Assembly: GCA_029851415.1 (NCBI GenBank) | Contig: CM056742.1 | Coordinates: 145,085,121-145,149,120, forward strand | DNA: 64,000 nucleotides | Direction: 5' to 3' | From: Eretmocerus hayati | Taxonomy: Eukaryota; Arthropoda; Insecta; Hymenoptera; Aphelinidae | In this document: in pieces, positions 38,301 through 49,225 of the stretch | How the letters are laid out: the number at the start of each line of letters is the position of its first letter | How positions within the stretch are numbered: the first letter of the stretch is position 1 | Program-made: the position numbers and the translations under genes | The notes under the pieces: generated by a model | Database searches by the model: none | What the model saw: the letters and a program-made list of their open reading frames with translations, nothing else | What the model was told of the DNA's origin: nothing

Positions 38301-39017
38301 TGAAGGATGTCTCGATTTGTTATCCATGAATTAGCGGATGAGCAATAATTCAACGTTTTTTTTGGAATCACGAAGTTTTCGTTGTTACTCGTTGAGATTC
38401 CTTCTGGAGGAACGGAGAGGAACGCAAACCACAAAAACGAATTCTTCATCTTTGTGATTTGCGTTTTTCAACTTATCTCTGTGTATATATCAGAACATGG
38501 CAGCTTTTGTTTTGCGTTGCATTTACTTGTGGGAGACAGGATTAACGATTCTGCGACTCCATGGATACCAAATTCCTATAACTTATTTCTTACCATGATT
38601 CACACCTTGAATGCCAATTTTGGAATCACAAATCTCAGGGATATTCCTTCTAGACTTTGTAGGGAAAATGGTCTTTTTGCTATCACTAAATCTGTATACG
38701 ATAGAACTGAGTCAGGTTCTAGTTTGACCCATGATATGGGCCAGATAAATCATGTGTCATGAGTTCACCAATCTTCTCAGTCCCGAATCATATATTATTA
38801 CTGCTGTCCACTCTACTTTCTTCGAACCTAAAGATGTCACTCCACGTCATCAATAGTTATGACCACCCTTCAACAGTATTTCTGAAGAATTTCGGCGTAT
38901 AGGTTGCCCAGATATCCCCATGAATGAATCACTTTCATCAGCCTCTAACCTATATTTTTGTAACTCATAGCCCAAAACCCAAGTCTCCTAACTCCAACCT
39001 CTTTCTTATGATTTCAG

Positions 39018-39377
39018 ACTCATCAGCCGAGACGGTTTCATCACTTGCATCCGATCTCAAAACTAGCAACGAGTCTTCAATTTCATCACTCACCACGAGT
39101 TCCAGCCACTGCATTAGCGTCAGTGGCCAAAGTGCCCTAATATCGAGTCGCAGGCTCGCGGCTTCGACTCGCCACGGTGGCCAGCTTAGTAAGCGGCAAC
39201 GTCGCGGTGCGTTACGATGAGGCGACGGGCGTCGCGGGGCCGGGGCCACTCGGGCTGGGCCCCGCACCCCGATTAGGGCCCGCGACGGCCCATCTGCACG
39301 CCCCTCAGCTCCATCACCATCACCATCACCACGGTGGTGGCACTTCCAACAGTCATCATCACCAACAACAACAACAA

Positions 39378-39409
<32 letters not shown>

Positions 39410-39903
39410 AATGTCCCAACAGCAACAACAACAGTTACATCAACAGCACGCCATGAATTCGCAACAGCTGTCACAGGGACCGGGAGGTATGGTGATGGTA
39501 AAAGCTGAAAGTTCAGAAATTCAGGTGCCTCAGCAACAGCACACTCCACAGAGTGCGAGGCCACCCGGGAATGGCAGTGGACTCTTTGCTGGAATTGCCA
39601 GTAGCAATAAGAGGCCTAGAACCGATGACTGGTTGGCGCCGGAGTCGCCACAGGGTCCACTGCCACAGCAACACATTTACATGGGGCCACAACACCAAGC
39701 CCCGTCACAACAACAACAGAATCAACAACAACAGCAGCAACCGCCAATGGCGCATAGTACGCCGATAACGCAAAGCGGGCAGCAGCAGCAGCAACAGAGT
39801 GTCATAGGATCTCAACAGCAACAGCAACCGACCGGTACCAACGGCTATGCGAGTCCTATGAGTTCCGGCAGCTACGACCCATACAGTCCCAACGGCAAAA
39901 TCG
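39018..39903 (+). CDS. EcR: Ecdysone receptor, isoform A-specific N-terminal exon (A/B domain)
   Basis: The A-isoform activation domain of the nuclear receptor that, with ultraspiracle, mediates the response to ecdysteroids. A strong acceptor (CCTCTTTCTTATGATTTCAG) ends at 39017, and a consensus donor (ATCG|GTGAGT) follows 39903. Evidence for EcR-A, in order: a VKAE motif (39501-39512; a SUMO consensus also seen in other EcR-A proteins), NKRPRTDDWLAPESP, then NGYASPMSSGSYDPYSPNGKIG at the exon end. In known EcR-A this is followed by the shared (R)E/DDLSP exon; the G codon is split across the intron as expected. Between these lie a His7 run and many Gln runs. Oddity: this frame has a TAA at 39138-39140 and its first ATG only at 39411, while 39018-39187 is open in the -1 frame with serine-rich coding-like sequence. 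The two join by a +1 shift at CTT-AGT-A (39185-39191). The DNA- and ligand-binding exons were not found in the window. Confidence 0.88.
39311..39797 (+). repeat. Histidine and glutamine triplet repeats in EcR-A
   Basis: A CAC/CAT run encodes seven consecutive histidines (about 39311-39331). Mixed CAA/CAG runs follow at about 39364-39410, 39412-39440, 39709-39740 and 39778-39797. Imperfect codon mixing suggests the runs are held at protein level. Length polymorphism is likely in such tracts. Confidence 0.85.
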
Positions 39904-42060
39904 GTGAGTACTACGTCCTTATTTCATCTTTATATCAGGGATCAGGCTCTGTTGGAGGACCTTATGAACCAATCCCGAAGTTATATCTTTCGATGGTGAT
40001 CTAGGACTTCTTTGAGTTTGAAAAGTTAAGTCATAGCTTTTCATGATTTTATGGATTGACATGAATTGAACAATCGACCCATATAGATGCTTGGAGGAGG
40101 AAAATTTGTTAGAAGAACCAAAAGCCTGATCGAAAAACACGACGTTTTGGTAAAGAATTGCGACTCTAGCTTTCGCAGTTCTATGAAACACAAAACCCAG
40201 CTCTAGAAAATTCAATTTTTAAAATCAAACATGCGATTAATAAGATTTATAGCCCTGGGTTCTCCCAAGCGCCAATATTTCATTGAATTAACTTCGATCT
40301 CGGCATCATCAATACCAGTCAAGTTATTTTAGACTTTGGTCGTTAGACAGTTGATCATTTTTCGAAAAATGCTCGACGCCAAAAATCTCTTTACACCCAA
40401 GAAAATGATGGAGAATGTAAAATTCCCGTCACTCGTTCGAATAATTTTCATCTTGCAGTTTGAGACCTAAAACTTGAGTGCAAACTTGCACTCTGCCATT
40501 CAATCCAATTTGGCCTCGGCTCAGGCGTTATCAATGAACATCGGCCGATTTACAAAGAATACAGTAGAATCGACCAATCACCTCATTGAACCTCATAACA
40601 TCAACTTTTCAGAATTGCTGCTTCACTGATCAGTGTTAATCAATTTCAAGAGAAAACATGTAAACGATCAGTCGAGATAGTAAAGACAAAGCAAAAAACC
40701 ATCAATTGCTTGAAGCTATTCATCATTTTCACGAAAAGTCAGAAACAAATACAGAACAGGGATCATAATATCTAGAGTTTGGTGATGAGTGACAGCTGGA
40801 GGCTCAATTATGATCGTTACTTAGAATTCTTACAATTTGTCATTATAATTACCCCAGCAAGTACGCCATATTAACAAATTGAAATAAATTCTCTCGAAGT
40901 ATAATTTATGCGATGAGCATAATGTTAAGAGTCATTTAGTGTCTTAAACTCTCTAGTACAAGGGAATACGCAAAATGTTATAATATTTCATTGAAATTTT
41001 ATCGAAAGTTGAAAATATTTTGGCGGTCTTGGAAATATTCGATTGAAAATATTCTTCCGGGTTGATACTGATTGAGTTTATTTGTCTGGAGCTTGTCAAT
41101 TTAGATTTGCTATATGAAACAAAGAGGTTACCCAGACCAAATCCAAGTATGCAGGTTCCGCAACTTGATTGGAACGTTCGATAAGCGGAAGCTAAAATTT
41201 CACGTTTCGAAAATTAGCTGATTCTTATGAGACTCGAGCGGTACGCAAGAGTGAAAGCGAAATGAATTTTGCATTTGCCACCTATGCAAGGAATGATAAG
41301 TTTGGTTCCAGCTAGAGTCTTCTAAACGAGAATTCTTCGTGCAGTCAAATTTTCAATCAAAGTATAGGTTCATAGGACAATAGTGAAGACTTTGTAGTAG
41401 AGAGTCATTCCTTATCATTGAATTGTTTACGTTGTAAATTGCACGAAGATCTATCGGCATCACTCGACTCGTCAACATTTTAGAAAAGTTCCCAAGTGAA
41501 GTGTAACTCAATATATGATAAAAACTTCTCGAGTTCTAAAAAGCTTTGCCACCCTGGAGAATTAGTGCTTTTGCTATCGTCAATTGATCAGGACGTTGTA
41601 ATAACAGGGTTATTACAGTGAAACAAGGGAACCATCCCCCTTTCTGGCTCGTAAGGTATACATAACGGTGCGGGTATATAGTAGCGAGAATAAGAAGAAT
41701 TGTGTTCTGGCATGGTCTCCTCCTACATCACGCGACTTTTCCACACTTTTGTGGTATATAAAACACGAGGGTTGTGCTCTATAGAGTCTCGTAGAGCAAT
41801 TCCACTTAAAGCTATAGTATATATCGCGTACCGAGAGCATGAATTAATCATGAATGGCTAGTAGTCAGGCTAGACATACTCACGTAAGAAATTCTCTCGT
41901 CCTTGGCATGGCGCCATCTAATCTCATCCTTTGCCATTCCACTTACATCGCTGTGTAAGAATCTTAAGCACGTCTCATGCGACTTTTATATTTTTTTAAT
42001 CATGTCTCTTGTCAGACACAGTATAAGCACAGTGATTGTCCACAGTGCTTCTTGTCTTTC
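39904..42060. other. Probable start of the intron following the EcR-A exon
   Basis: It begins with the consensus donor GTGAGTACT. AT-rich, with no recognisable exon or repeat. The shared EcR exon (REDLSPP...) was not seen here. Confidence 0.5.
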
Positions 42061-42067
42061 CAGTGAA

Positions 42068-42395
42068 CATGGATGCTATCGTTTTTCTGAGGTTTCTCAT
42101 AACTCTGGAGAAATGTTTCTGACACGTCTGACATCTAGAGATTTTGGGTTTCCATGTTTTTAACTAAATTCTGTACATGATGTCTTGTTTCATGCAAAGA
42201 TTTGTCAGATTAGCCAACCATCATTGACTTGATTTTATCTAAATGCTATCGAATTTCTGGCATGTTCCTCAACTCTGGAGAATCGTGTCTGATATCTGGA
42301 TAGTAGGAGTTTCATATTTTTTTCTGGATTCTTACATGATTATCTTCTTTTGAATGAAAATTTGTCACATCGGCCAATCAATAGTCCCTTTCCTA
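42068..42395. repeat. Diverged tandem duplication of a 150-175 bp unit
   Basis: Two units (about 42068-42230 and 42240-42395) share in order ATGCTATCG, AACTCTGGAGAA, TGTCTGA-ATCT, TTTCATATTTTT or TTTCCATGTTTTT, TACATGAT-TCTT, TTTGTCA-AT and GGCCAA or AGCCAA. They differ at many positions. No coding potential is evident. Confidence 0.7.
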
Positions 42396-43402
42396 GTTCT
42401 AAGTTACAAACTAAAACTCTTGTGTGATGCAATTGTAATGGGAATATCTCATTTTGACACCGAACGTAACGGCTAAACGCATTTTGTCCAAAGTGAATTT
42501 TTCGCGCTCACATGCTTATGCTATTTGCAGCTTATTTCATACGTGAGTGCAGCTCATGATGTGCAACAGAAAAGCCAGCAGCAACGGCATTGCCCAGAGA
42601 GTTTTGTAGACTATATTATATTATGCACGAGCAGCATGGGAACGAAGCAAAGTGGAGCGCGATCTATGTCTATTAATATTTCATACCGGCTCTTGTGGTG
42701 TGCAGGCAAGCTGATGCTGTATTGCAGTCTGCATAGTCAGACCCAAGTGCAAAATGGTTAACCAAAAGCAACACGCAGTCTATGTATCTTGATGTGTGTT
42801 GATAGAGAAGTGAAGAGAATGGGGGCTTCGTGACGCGGGCACCCGAGTTTGCGAAAAAGTTATGAAAAAGACCGTCTATTTGAGCGTCTTGAGCGCGTTC
42901 AGAGATGGTTTGAAAATTAATTGTGGCTGTTATGGTTTTTCCAATAAAAAAAATTGAGAAGTTTCCGGGTGCTGAGAAACTCAATTGATTTTTTTCTCGG
43001 CAACCGTACAGTCTAGAAACTGTACGTTTAGTGCAGATAATTGCGCATGGTTTTCTCTATACTAGAAGGTATTTTTATTTTTTCGAAACTTGACTCATTC
43101 CGGTGAAGAATTGACGAAAACAAGGTTTTAGCGATTGTGCATGCATGGTCACCGGAGCAGACGACGCGGTGTAGAGCGAGGTATACCACCGCGTCCACCG
43201 TGTTTCGTGTTTTATGGATTTGATGTTCTTGAAGACTTTAAAGAAGATAACAATGGTTTCTGGGACAGTGATTTAGCGTTGAAAAACTAAACTATCCCTT
43301 GTGGGAGATGAATGTCGAGGAGATTATAGAGATTCGGGCAAGAGTTTGGTTAATAAACAAGTAGTTTTGAATTTACATGGCAGTTGATAGTAGCCACAAG
43401 CC
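42396..43402. other. Gene-free stretch
   Basis: Non-coding AT-rich DNA with short chance frames on both strands. No supported feature. Confidence 0.45.
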
Positions 43403-43588
43403 TAGGGTCCCTAGAAGGGGGTCGAGACATATGGTCCGCCATACTTTGCCCAGCCCGTGTTATTTACTATACCTATATTTTGACTCCGTCGATATAGTTA
43501 TAGTAAATAACACGGGACTTGGGCAAAACATGGCGGACTGAAAACACCTCGGAAAACACCGTGTCTCGACCCCCTTCTAGGGACCCTA
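43403..43588. mobile_element. Foldback MITE 1, TA-flanked (Tc1/mariner-like), 182 bp
   Basis: Perfect 25-bp terminal repeats start GGGTCCCTAGAAGGGGGTCG at 43405 and end at 43586, with TA on each side (43403-43404, 43587-43588). A second inner palindrome follows: GTCCGCCAT, TTTGCCCA and GTGTTATTTACTATA pair with their complements on the far side. TA duplication is the Tc1/mariner signature. No coding capacity. Confidence 0.88.
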
Positions 43589-43611
43589 CACAAGTCTGGA
43601 GAGATATGAGA

Positions 43612-43872
43612 TAGCGCCAATTAGGTTGTAATGGTCCGAAGCTCTAGTGCGGTGGCGTCACGATCTGTAACGTGAGTTTACGCACACACTCTCTCGTCCG
43701 TGAGCTCACCGATGACTTTGGGGCACGACTATGTGTGAGTGAGACTCACACATGTTTGCGTCTGTTTGGCGTCCGTGAGCTCACAGACGAGAGAGTGTGT
43801 GCGTAAACTCACGTTACAGACCGTGGCGCCACCGCACTAGAGCTTCGGACCATTACAACCTAATAGGCGCTA
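43612..43872. mobile_element. Foldback MITE 2, TA-flanked, 257 bp
   Basis: The element at 43614-43870 begins GCGCCAATTAGGTTGTAATG and ends CATTACAACCTAATAGGCGC, with TA at 43612-43613 and 43871-43872. The arms pair for about 100 bp each (GGTCCGAAGCTCTAGTGCGG, ACACACTCTCTCGTC, GTGAGCTCAC), and the centre holds a further small palindrome (TGTGTGAGT against ACTCACACA). It lies 23 bp from MITE 1 but shares no sequence with it. No coding capacity. Confidence 0.88.
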
Positions 43873-46841
43873 CGGCGCATGATCTGGTCTTGCACGCTCT
43901 TCTGCTCCGCAGCTTATCTGAGAGGCTGTTTCAATCAATGACCGATCGAAATAATGCTTATCTTTGAAAAGTGAAAATACCTGGACATAGGTGAACAAAG
44001 GCACGCGCAATTGATCGCACCAAACGGACAATTCTCAGACTTTACGCCGAGAAGAAAATTGGTCAAGTTTTCCAACACCCGAAAACTTCTTTTTTTTTTC
44101 GAAAAATCATAACATGCACAATTGATTTCTAAACGGTTTCTAAATTCGCTTAAGATGCACAATCAGCAGGTAGTATTTTTTTCTCGGATGCGTAGGCAAT
44201 TATGGTCTATTAATAATTATATGAATAGATTCCACGGAGCCGAAAATGGGTAATATAGTGCAGGTTTAATCATCTTTCGTGTGAGTCAAATGGTCTGGCA
44301 TATTCTTGCATCAGTACATAGCAAGCTTCTTTTCATCTCTTGATGGGATTGAGTTGATGATTACTGGTTGAGGAATCCATATAACATTTCCAGAAATATC
44401 CGATGCTTGTTGAGTTTCCAAAAAATTGACCCAAAATCATTTTTGTGTCTGTACAATGCAACTGTGTGGATAGAGGCGGTTTTGTGACATAGTAAAGATT
44501 TCAATGCTCGGAAAAGCCAATTATGAAATTCTACAATTCTAGAACGACATCGAGATGATGTCTATGAATTTAATGGTTGATACTATTAGTGTCTAATAAA
44601 GAACTTTTCAATAATAGTTCCAGAGCATATAATAGGCCCGCTGAACTCGTGAAAGCGTATTTTCAAGGAAATCATATCGCTTACGCAAGTTACTTTATTC
44701 TACTAAGGGTATTGCTTCGTCAAACAAGTTCCCCAAAAGAGAGGTGTGTGGAAAGAGGGGATAAGGCACACTATAGAATATAATGAAATCGGAATCGAAC
44801 TATCAGTCGTTGATCCATAACTATTTGTAATGCTTATGCATACATTAATTTAACGAGTTCGACGGTTTTCCATCTTGAATTCGAACATCATTGTTGAAAA
44901 ATCCTTCAACATCTGTCTAATCTCGACTCTTTGAGTCGAATTTGAGTGGAAGTGAACCGTATTCTTTGAAAGGTCGTGAATGATAAAGTGATCGTATGTT
45001 TCAAATTTTTTTAATCAAGCGTTTATTGATGTCAAAAAAACATCCCTTTCCACAATTATCTGTCATCGGCACAGACAAAATAGTATGCGCTGAATCATCG
45101 AGACAATACGACGATATACAAAGCAAAGAAAATCTCTCGTGTTGCAAGCTCTTTCAGGAAAGCCGCAGGGAATTCAAAGAAAAATTTTTCATTTTAACGA
45201 AGCTACTGCACTAACTTTGCGATGCATAGCCAGACTCTTGCTCATATCAGTATACACTGCATTGCCCAGTTCTATTCAGAGCCTCATCAGAGCGGCTTTT
45301 CGTTTGTTTATAGTACAAATGCCTCGCAAGCTCTCTAAACTCTTACGACTGTAACAGCAACAGAATGTTTTCATCTTTGCTAATGCACATGCAGAGACTA
45401 ACAAAAGTTTAGTTGTTGAATATTGCAGAAGCTACTCTTTCTCATGATAAAATGCGATTTATGGATTGCGGTTAGATGCATATTAGGTTATACAGTCTTC
45501 TTTTCTTCACAGATAGAATGTGTCCTTCAAGGAATATCTTAGTTTTCTCGCTGATAGATTCCAAGTTTATTCCATGTTCCAGAAAGACCATGATTAGAGA
45601 ACTACTCTCTTCAAAATTTCGTATTTCCACGAGAACGTAATTGAACAACTTGTGTTTATCATCATTTTGATGCTACAGTGCACACACGAGTTACTTGTAT
45701 TACCAATTCAAAATGGCTGGATTTGTTGAACAAGATAAGCGTAATCGTCAATGCAATGTGTATCGAACGATCGAAAACAAGCTTACCATTGAGTTTCTTA
45801 TATACAAAAGGCATCGTTCGAATCAAGCTCTCTGTAAAATGAAAATTCTGTAATAAAATTGTGTCTCTGATCATACATCCATTTCCCAGAAATTTTATAC
45901 CAGAAGCTTTTTTACTTCTTCAATGCTAATCCATAAATCCTTCAATAATGTCATTAATCCACGTAATCTTCAGGCCTCCCTCAAAATGGAATATTTCATA
46001 AAATCTTTACACCCACAGACATCAATAGAAAGTTGAAAGAACGAATCCCAATTTACATGATTCATCATCGATCTATCTAAAAAAAAAAAAATCACATAAT
46101 CATCATCACCTTCCATTACCATAATTTTCCAGCATATTCTAATTCTATGTAACCATATGACGAGAGGATGTTAACCTGACTTGCGCAATGAAGTGAGAGC
46201 TCATTCATGAAAACCATCAGAGTCATCGCCACGCGCGTAGAGGTTCAACAATGAGACACGTTTCTCATCATATACTCATATCGGTTATACTTACCTTCTT
46301 GTGTACATCTTATATCTCATATATCAGTTGAGCAAGATATCGTCCACTTATTGTAAAACTGCGTTATCTCAAGGCTATATTGTATGAACAGTAATACAGT
46401 ATCACTCCAGTTGTGAGAAAAAGAGAGCAGAACACGAGAGCAAACTTTATATACTTACTTATACGCATTCAACTGCATCGGATAGCCGTTCTACTCTCTC
46501 GTTTGCGGATGTGACGTCAGCTTGGCATTTACTGTTCACGCCTATCTCATAGCTTTCTCGCACTACTGCCATACTGCACTTACTTGCTCCTATGCACTAT
46601 CTGTTGTCGTCTCCTCTTGCAACGGCGCCTATAATACACGATAGTGCATCGCTTTTTTAACGCGTATTTGATAAAATATGCATGATTCTTCTCTTCCGTT
46701 TTTCGTGTCTTCTTTTCTAATAATGACCATTTAAATCGCTCGATACATATTTTCCCGACACACTGGGAAAAGAAACTTGATGGAATTTAACATTACAAGG
46801 TTAGGGTATTCGTTCTGACTCAGTGCGATTATGATTCAACT
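43873..46841. other. Gene-free stretch
   Basis: Short frames only. It contains a perfect CRE at 46512-46519. No other supported feature. Confidence 0.45.
46512..46519. promoter_or_regulatory. Second consensus CRE TGACGTCA
   Basis: Perfect CRE palindrome followed by GCTTGG, matching GCTCGG after the CRE at 3230. Motif evidence only. Confidence 0.3.
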
Positions 46842-47236
46842 TTGAGGTCATGCGGTAGCCGTGCAGCAGCACGGCCGTAAAGTTCCATTCACTACTCATG
46901 TGGAAAATTTTAATGGTACAAAGTTTGAGATGAGTTGTCTAGTTATTGTTATTGTCCGATTCATTTTCGACAACTCAATGTTCAGCCCAAATCATTAGAT
47001 TATTATTGCAGGAAAGTGGAAACCACTGGTCATCTAGTACATCCTAACCTATAATATACACACATTTTTGTTCCAAGAATTCGCGAATTCTCTTGCGATT
47101 TGAGCTAAACGACGAGTTGAGCCATTCAGTTAGATGATAACAATTGTGGCATAACTCGTCTTCTATCCCAAATCGCAAGAAAATCCGAGAATACTTGGAA
47201 CAAAATTTAGTTTGCACGGCTACCGCATGGCCTTAA
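46842..47236. mobile_element. MITE of about 395 bp with nested inner hairpin
   Basis: The ends pair over 24 bp with two mismatches (left TTGAGGTCATGCGGTAGCCG, right the complement of TTAAGGCCATGCGGTAGCCG). Inside, 47066-47125 and 47150-47206 form another inverted repeat (TTGTTCCAAGAAT, CTTGCGATTTG, GACGAGTT and their complements). No clear target duplication, so the superfamily is undetermined. Confidence 0.75.
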
Positions 47237-48539
47237 GAATTTTCTTCTCACAGTGTAACAAGATTTGAAACTATGGCAAGTACCACTTGGTCAGAGCTTA
47301 CCTGTATTTTGAGTATCCACAAGGAATCTTTGAGATACTTTATAAGATCCGAGCGAACCGATTTTACACATTTTTTCATCTTTTTACAAGGATTTTTGAG
47401 GGAATTTTGAACTAACCTGCAAAGGTATACCTGTGCATCATTAGAATAATATTCATAAGTCGTGCACGAGGTCGTGCACCTGTTTAGTACACGAGTAATG
47501 AAAAAAGTGACTCGTCAAGCCTCAGACCCATTGCAATGCTCACTTGGAAATTTTTTACACTCTCGTCTAGCTTTTATGATACCTCCAAAATGCGCAACGA
47601 GACGCACCAAGCAAAACTAGAATTGATATACTGTATAATGTGTCTAGTATATGGGCGCTTCCGCGTGCCCTGCGTATTTGAACCTGCATCAAGTTATAGA
47701 GGGGATCTTTTTTCATTACGGGCGTCTCTTTTATTCGACTTATGTGGCTTATTGCACTAGACATATGCCACATCAATGATAAAAGCTAGACGACGAAGCG
47801 CGACTCTAATAGGGCTGAAAGAAAAATGCCCGTATAAATAAAACCTACCCTTCTTCTTTCTATTATGTACCGGCGCCAAAACTAAGCTATGTATACCTGC
47901 TCCCCTCACCTGAGATTATACATGTTGTGAATTCGATTTCAATTCATGGGAGAAGGATATGTAGGTATACCTTCTAACCCTGAGAAAGGTGTAGACGGTG
48001 AAATGGGCGAGGAAATGGGTCACAGGTGTGTATAACATAACCTATGGCACGTGCCGCAGTCAAGATTCATTGATCAAATTCAAACTCCTTGTCTATATTG
48101 AAAAAATCACAATATCCTTGCGCGAACCTCGATATTTTGGTTCTCCTTATAACATGATTACTTTATAGCCAAAGATTTAGTGAACGAATGTTCAGTCAAT
48201 GATTATGAGATATAACGAGGTAGAACGGAAGAGCGAATCGAAATCGGCAGTAGCACGCTCGTATATACTTTCTAATGACGCAGAATCGGATTTGTGTCGC
48301 GATCGTATACAGACTTTCTACGCGAGTATGTTTTAATCGCGCAACAGGCGTATTATATAGCTACGTATTCGCATATCGTGTGTGCAATAATTGCATATAC
48401 ATATTCTTGTTAATATTCTCTTTGACAGAGGAATACACATTTGAAGGAGGAAGTTTGTATGGAAGCGAGATCTGGGATTAGACGCGATATGGGAAGGAAA
48501 CAAAAAAAACTGCAGTCGAGAGTAGCAAAATGGCTCTAG
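47237..48539. other. Gene-free stretch
   Basis: AT-rich DNA with short frames only. No supported feature. Confidence 0.4.
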
Positions 48540-49225
48540 GTCTGAACATCAACACTCCAGGCTATATAGAACTCTGAAAACGAGGAGATGAGCAAGCAAT
48601 CATCTCCAAAGAGTCATAGAAATTGGAGCTAAAGGGTGGCCAAAAATTTGTCTAAACGAGGAGTTGAGAGGGCTCGTGAACAGAGAACCACTGAATTGGG
48701 TGAAGGAATTTAAAAAACGTCTTTGATGAGGTGAAGAGTGGAACCGCCGTAGCTAGGATCAGGGAGGTTGGTGAATGTGGAACTAATTGAACAAGGAATG
48801 AACAGACTTTGGGAGACAAGATGGGATGAAGAAATACATAATAATTGGAAGGAAATTGGTGAATCGAAATATTGGAAATACTACAAGTTTTTCATATGGG
48901 GATACCTGGACAAGATTAGTGTTGACAAATACAGCATGGGCAAGAATCGGGTGCAGAAGTGTGAACAAGGAAGGGAAGAAAAGATCAAGGTGTGTGGACT
49001 GGAAAACGAAGATCTAGTACATATTTGAAAATTGACAGGAAGTAAGGAAGAAGATGAATACAGAATGGCGAGTAGCAAAAGAGAAATGGACAGTAACGAG
49101 CAACCTGATGGAACTTTTGAAAGGCGAAATTTACCCAGGGACATGCCGCTACGTCCAAGCTTTCGAGAAGTTTGCTACGGGGCATTAGAACATCAAGTTT
49201 CTTGGATTGAAGCGGTGAAATAACA
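48540..49225 (+). pseudogene. Decayed LINE fragment (C-terminal part of a retrotransposon polyprotein)
   Basis: Fragments in different + frames read as one broken protein: ICLNEELRGLVNREPLNWVK (about 48645-48705), then RLWETRWDEEIHNNWKEIGE and a Trp/Tyr-rich stretch, then KVCGLENEDLVHI (to 49028) and further pieces to about 49220. The KVCGLE-EDLVHI pattern resembles the cysteine-containing C-terminal region of some insect non-LTR retrotransposons; I recall this similarity and have not searched it. Stops and frame changes show that it is dead. Confidence 0.45.

Larger units (their letters stand above)
29350..39017. other. Gene-free stretch upstream of the EcR-A exon
   Basis: About 9.7 kb without a recognisable gene. 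It contains a (GA)n microsatellite (30281-30331), a second GA-rich tract (30968-31015), a TATG run (31534-31550), GC-richer patches at 30.15-30.95 and 32.7-33.3 kb, and an unassigned open frame near 35.1 kb. It is probably EcR 5' intron or promoter DNA, judged by position only. Confidence 0.4.
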
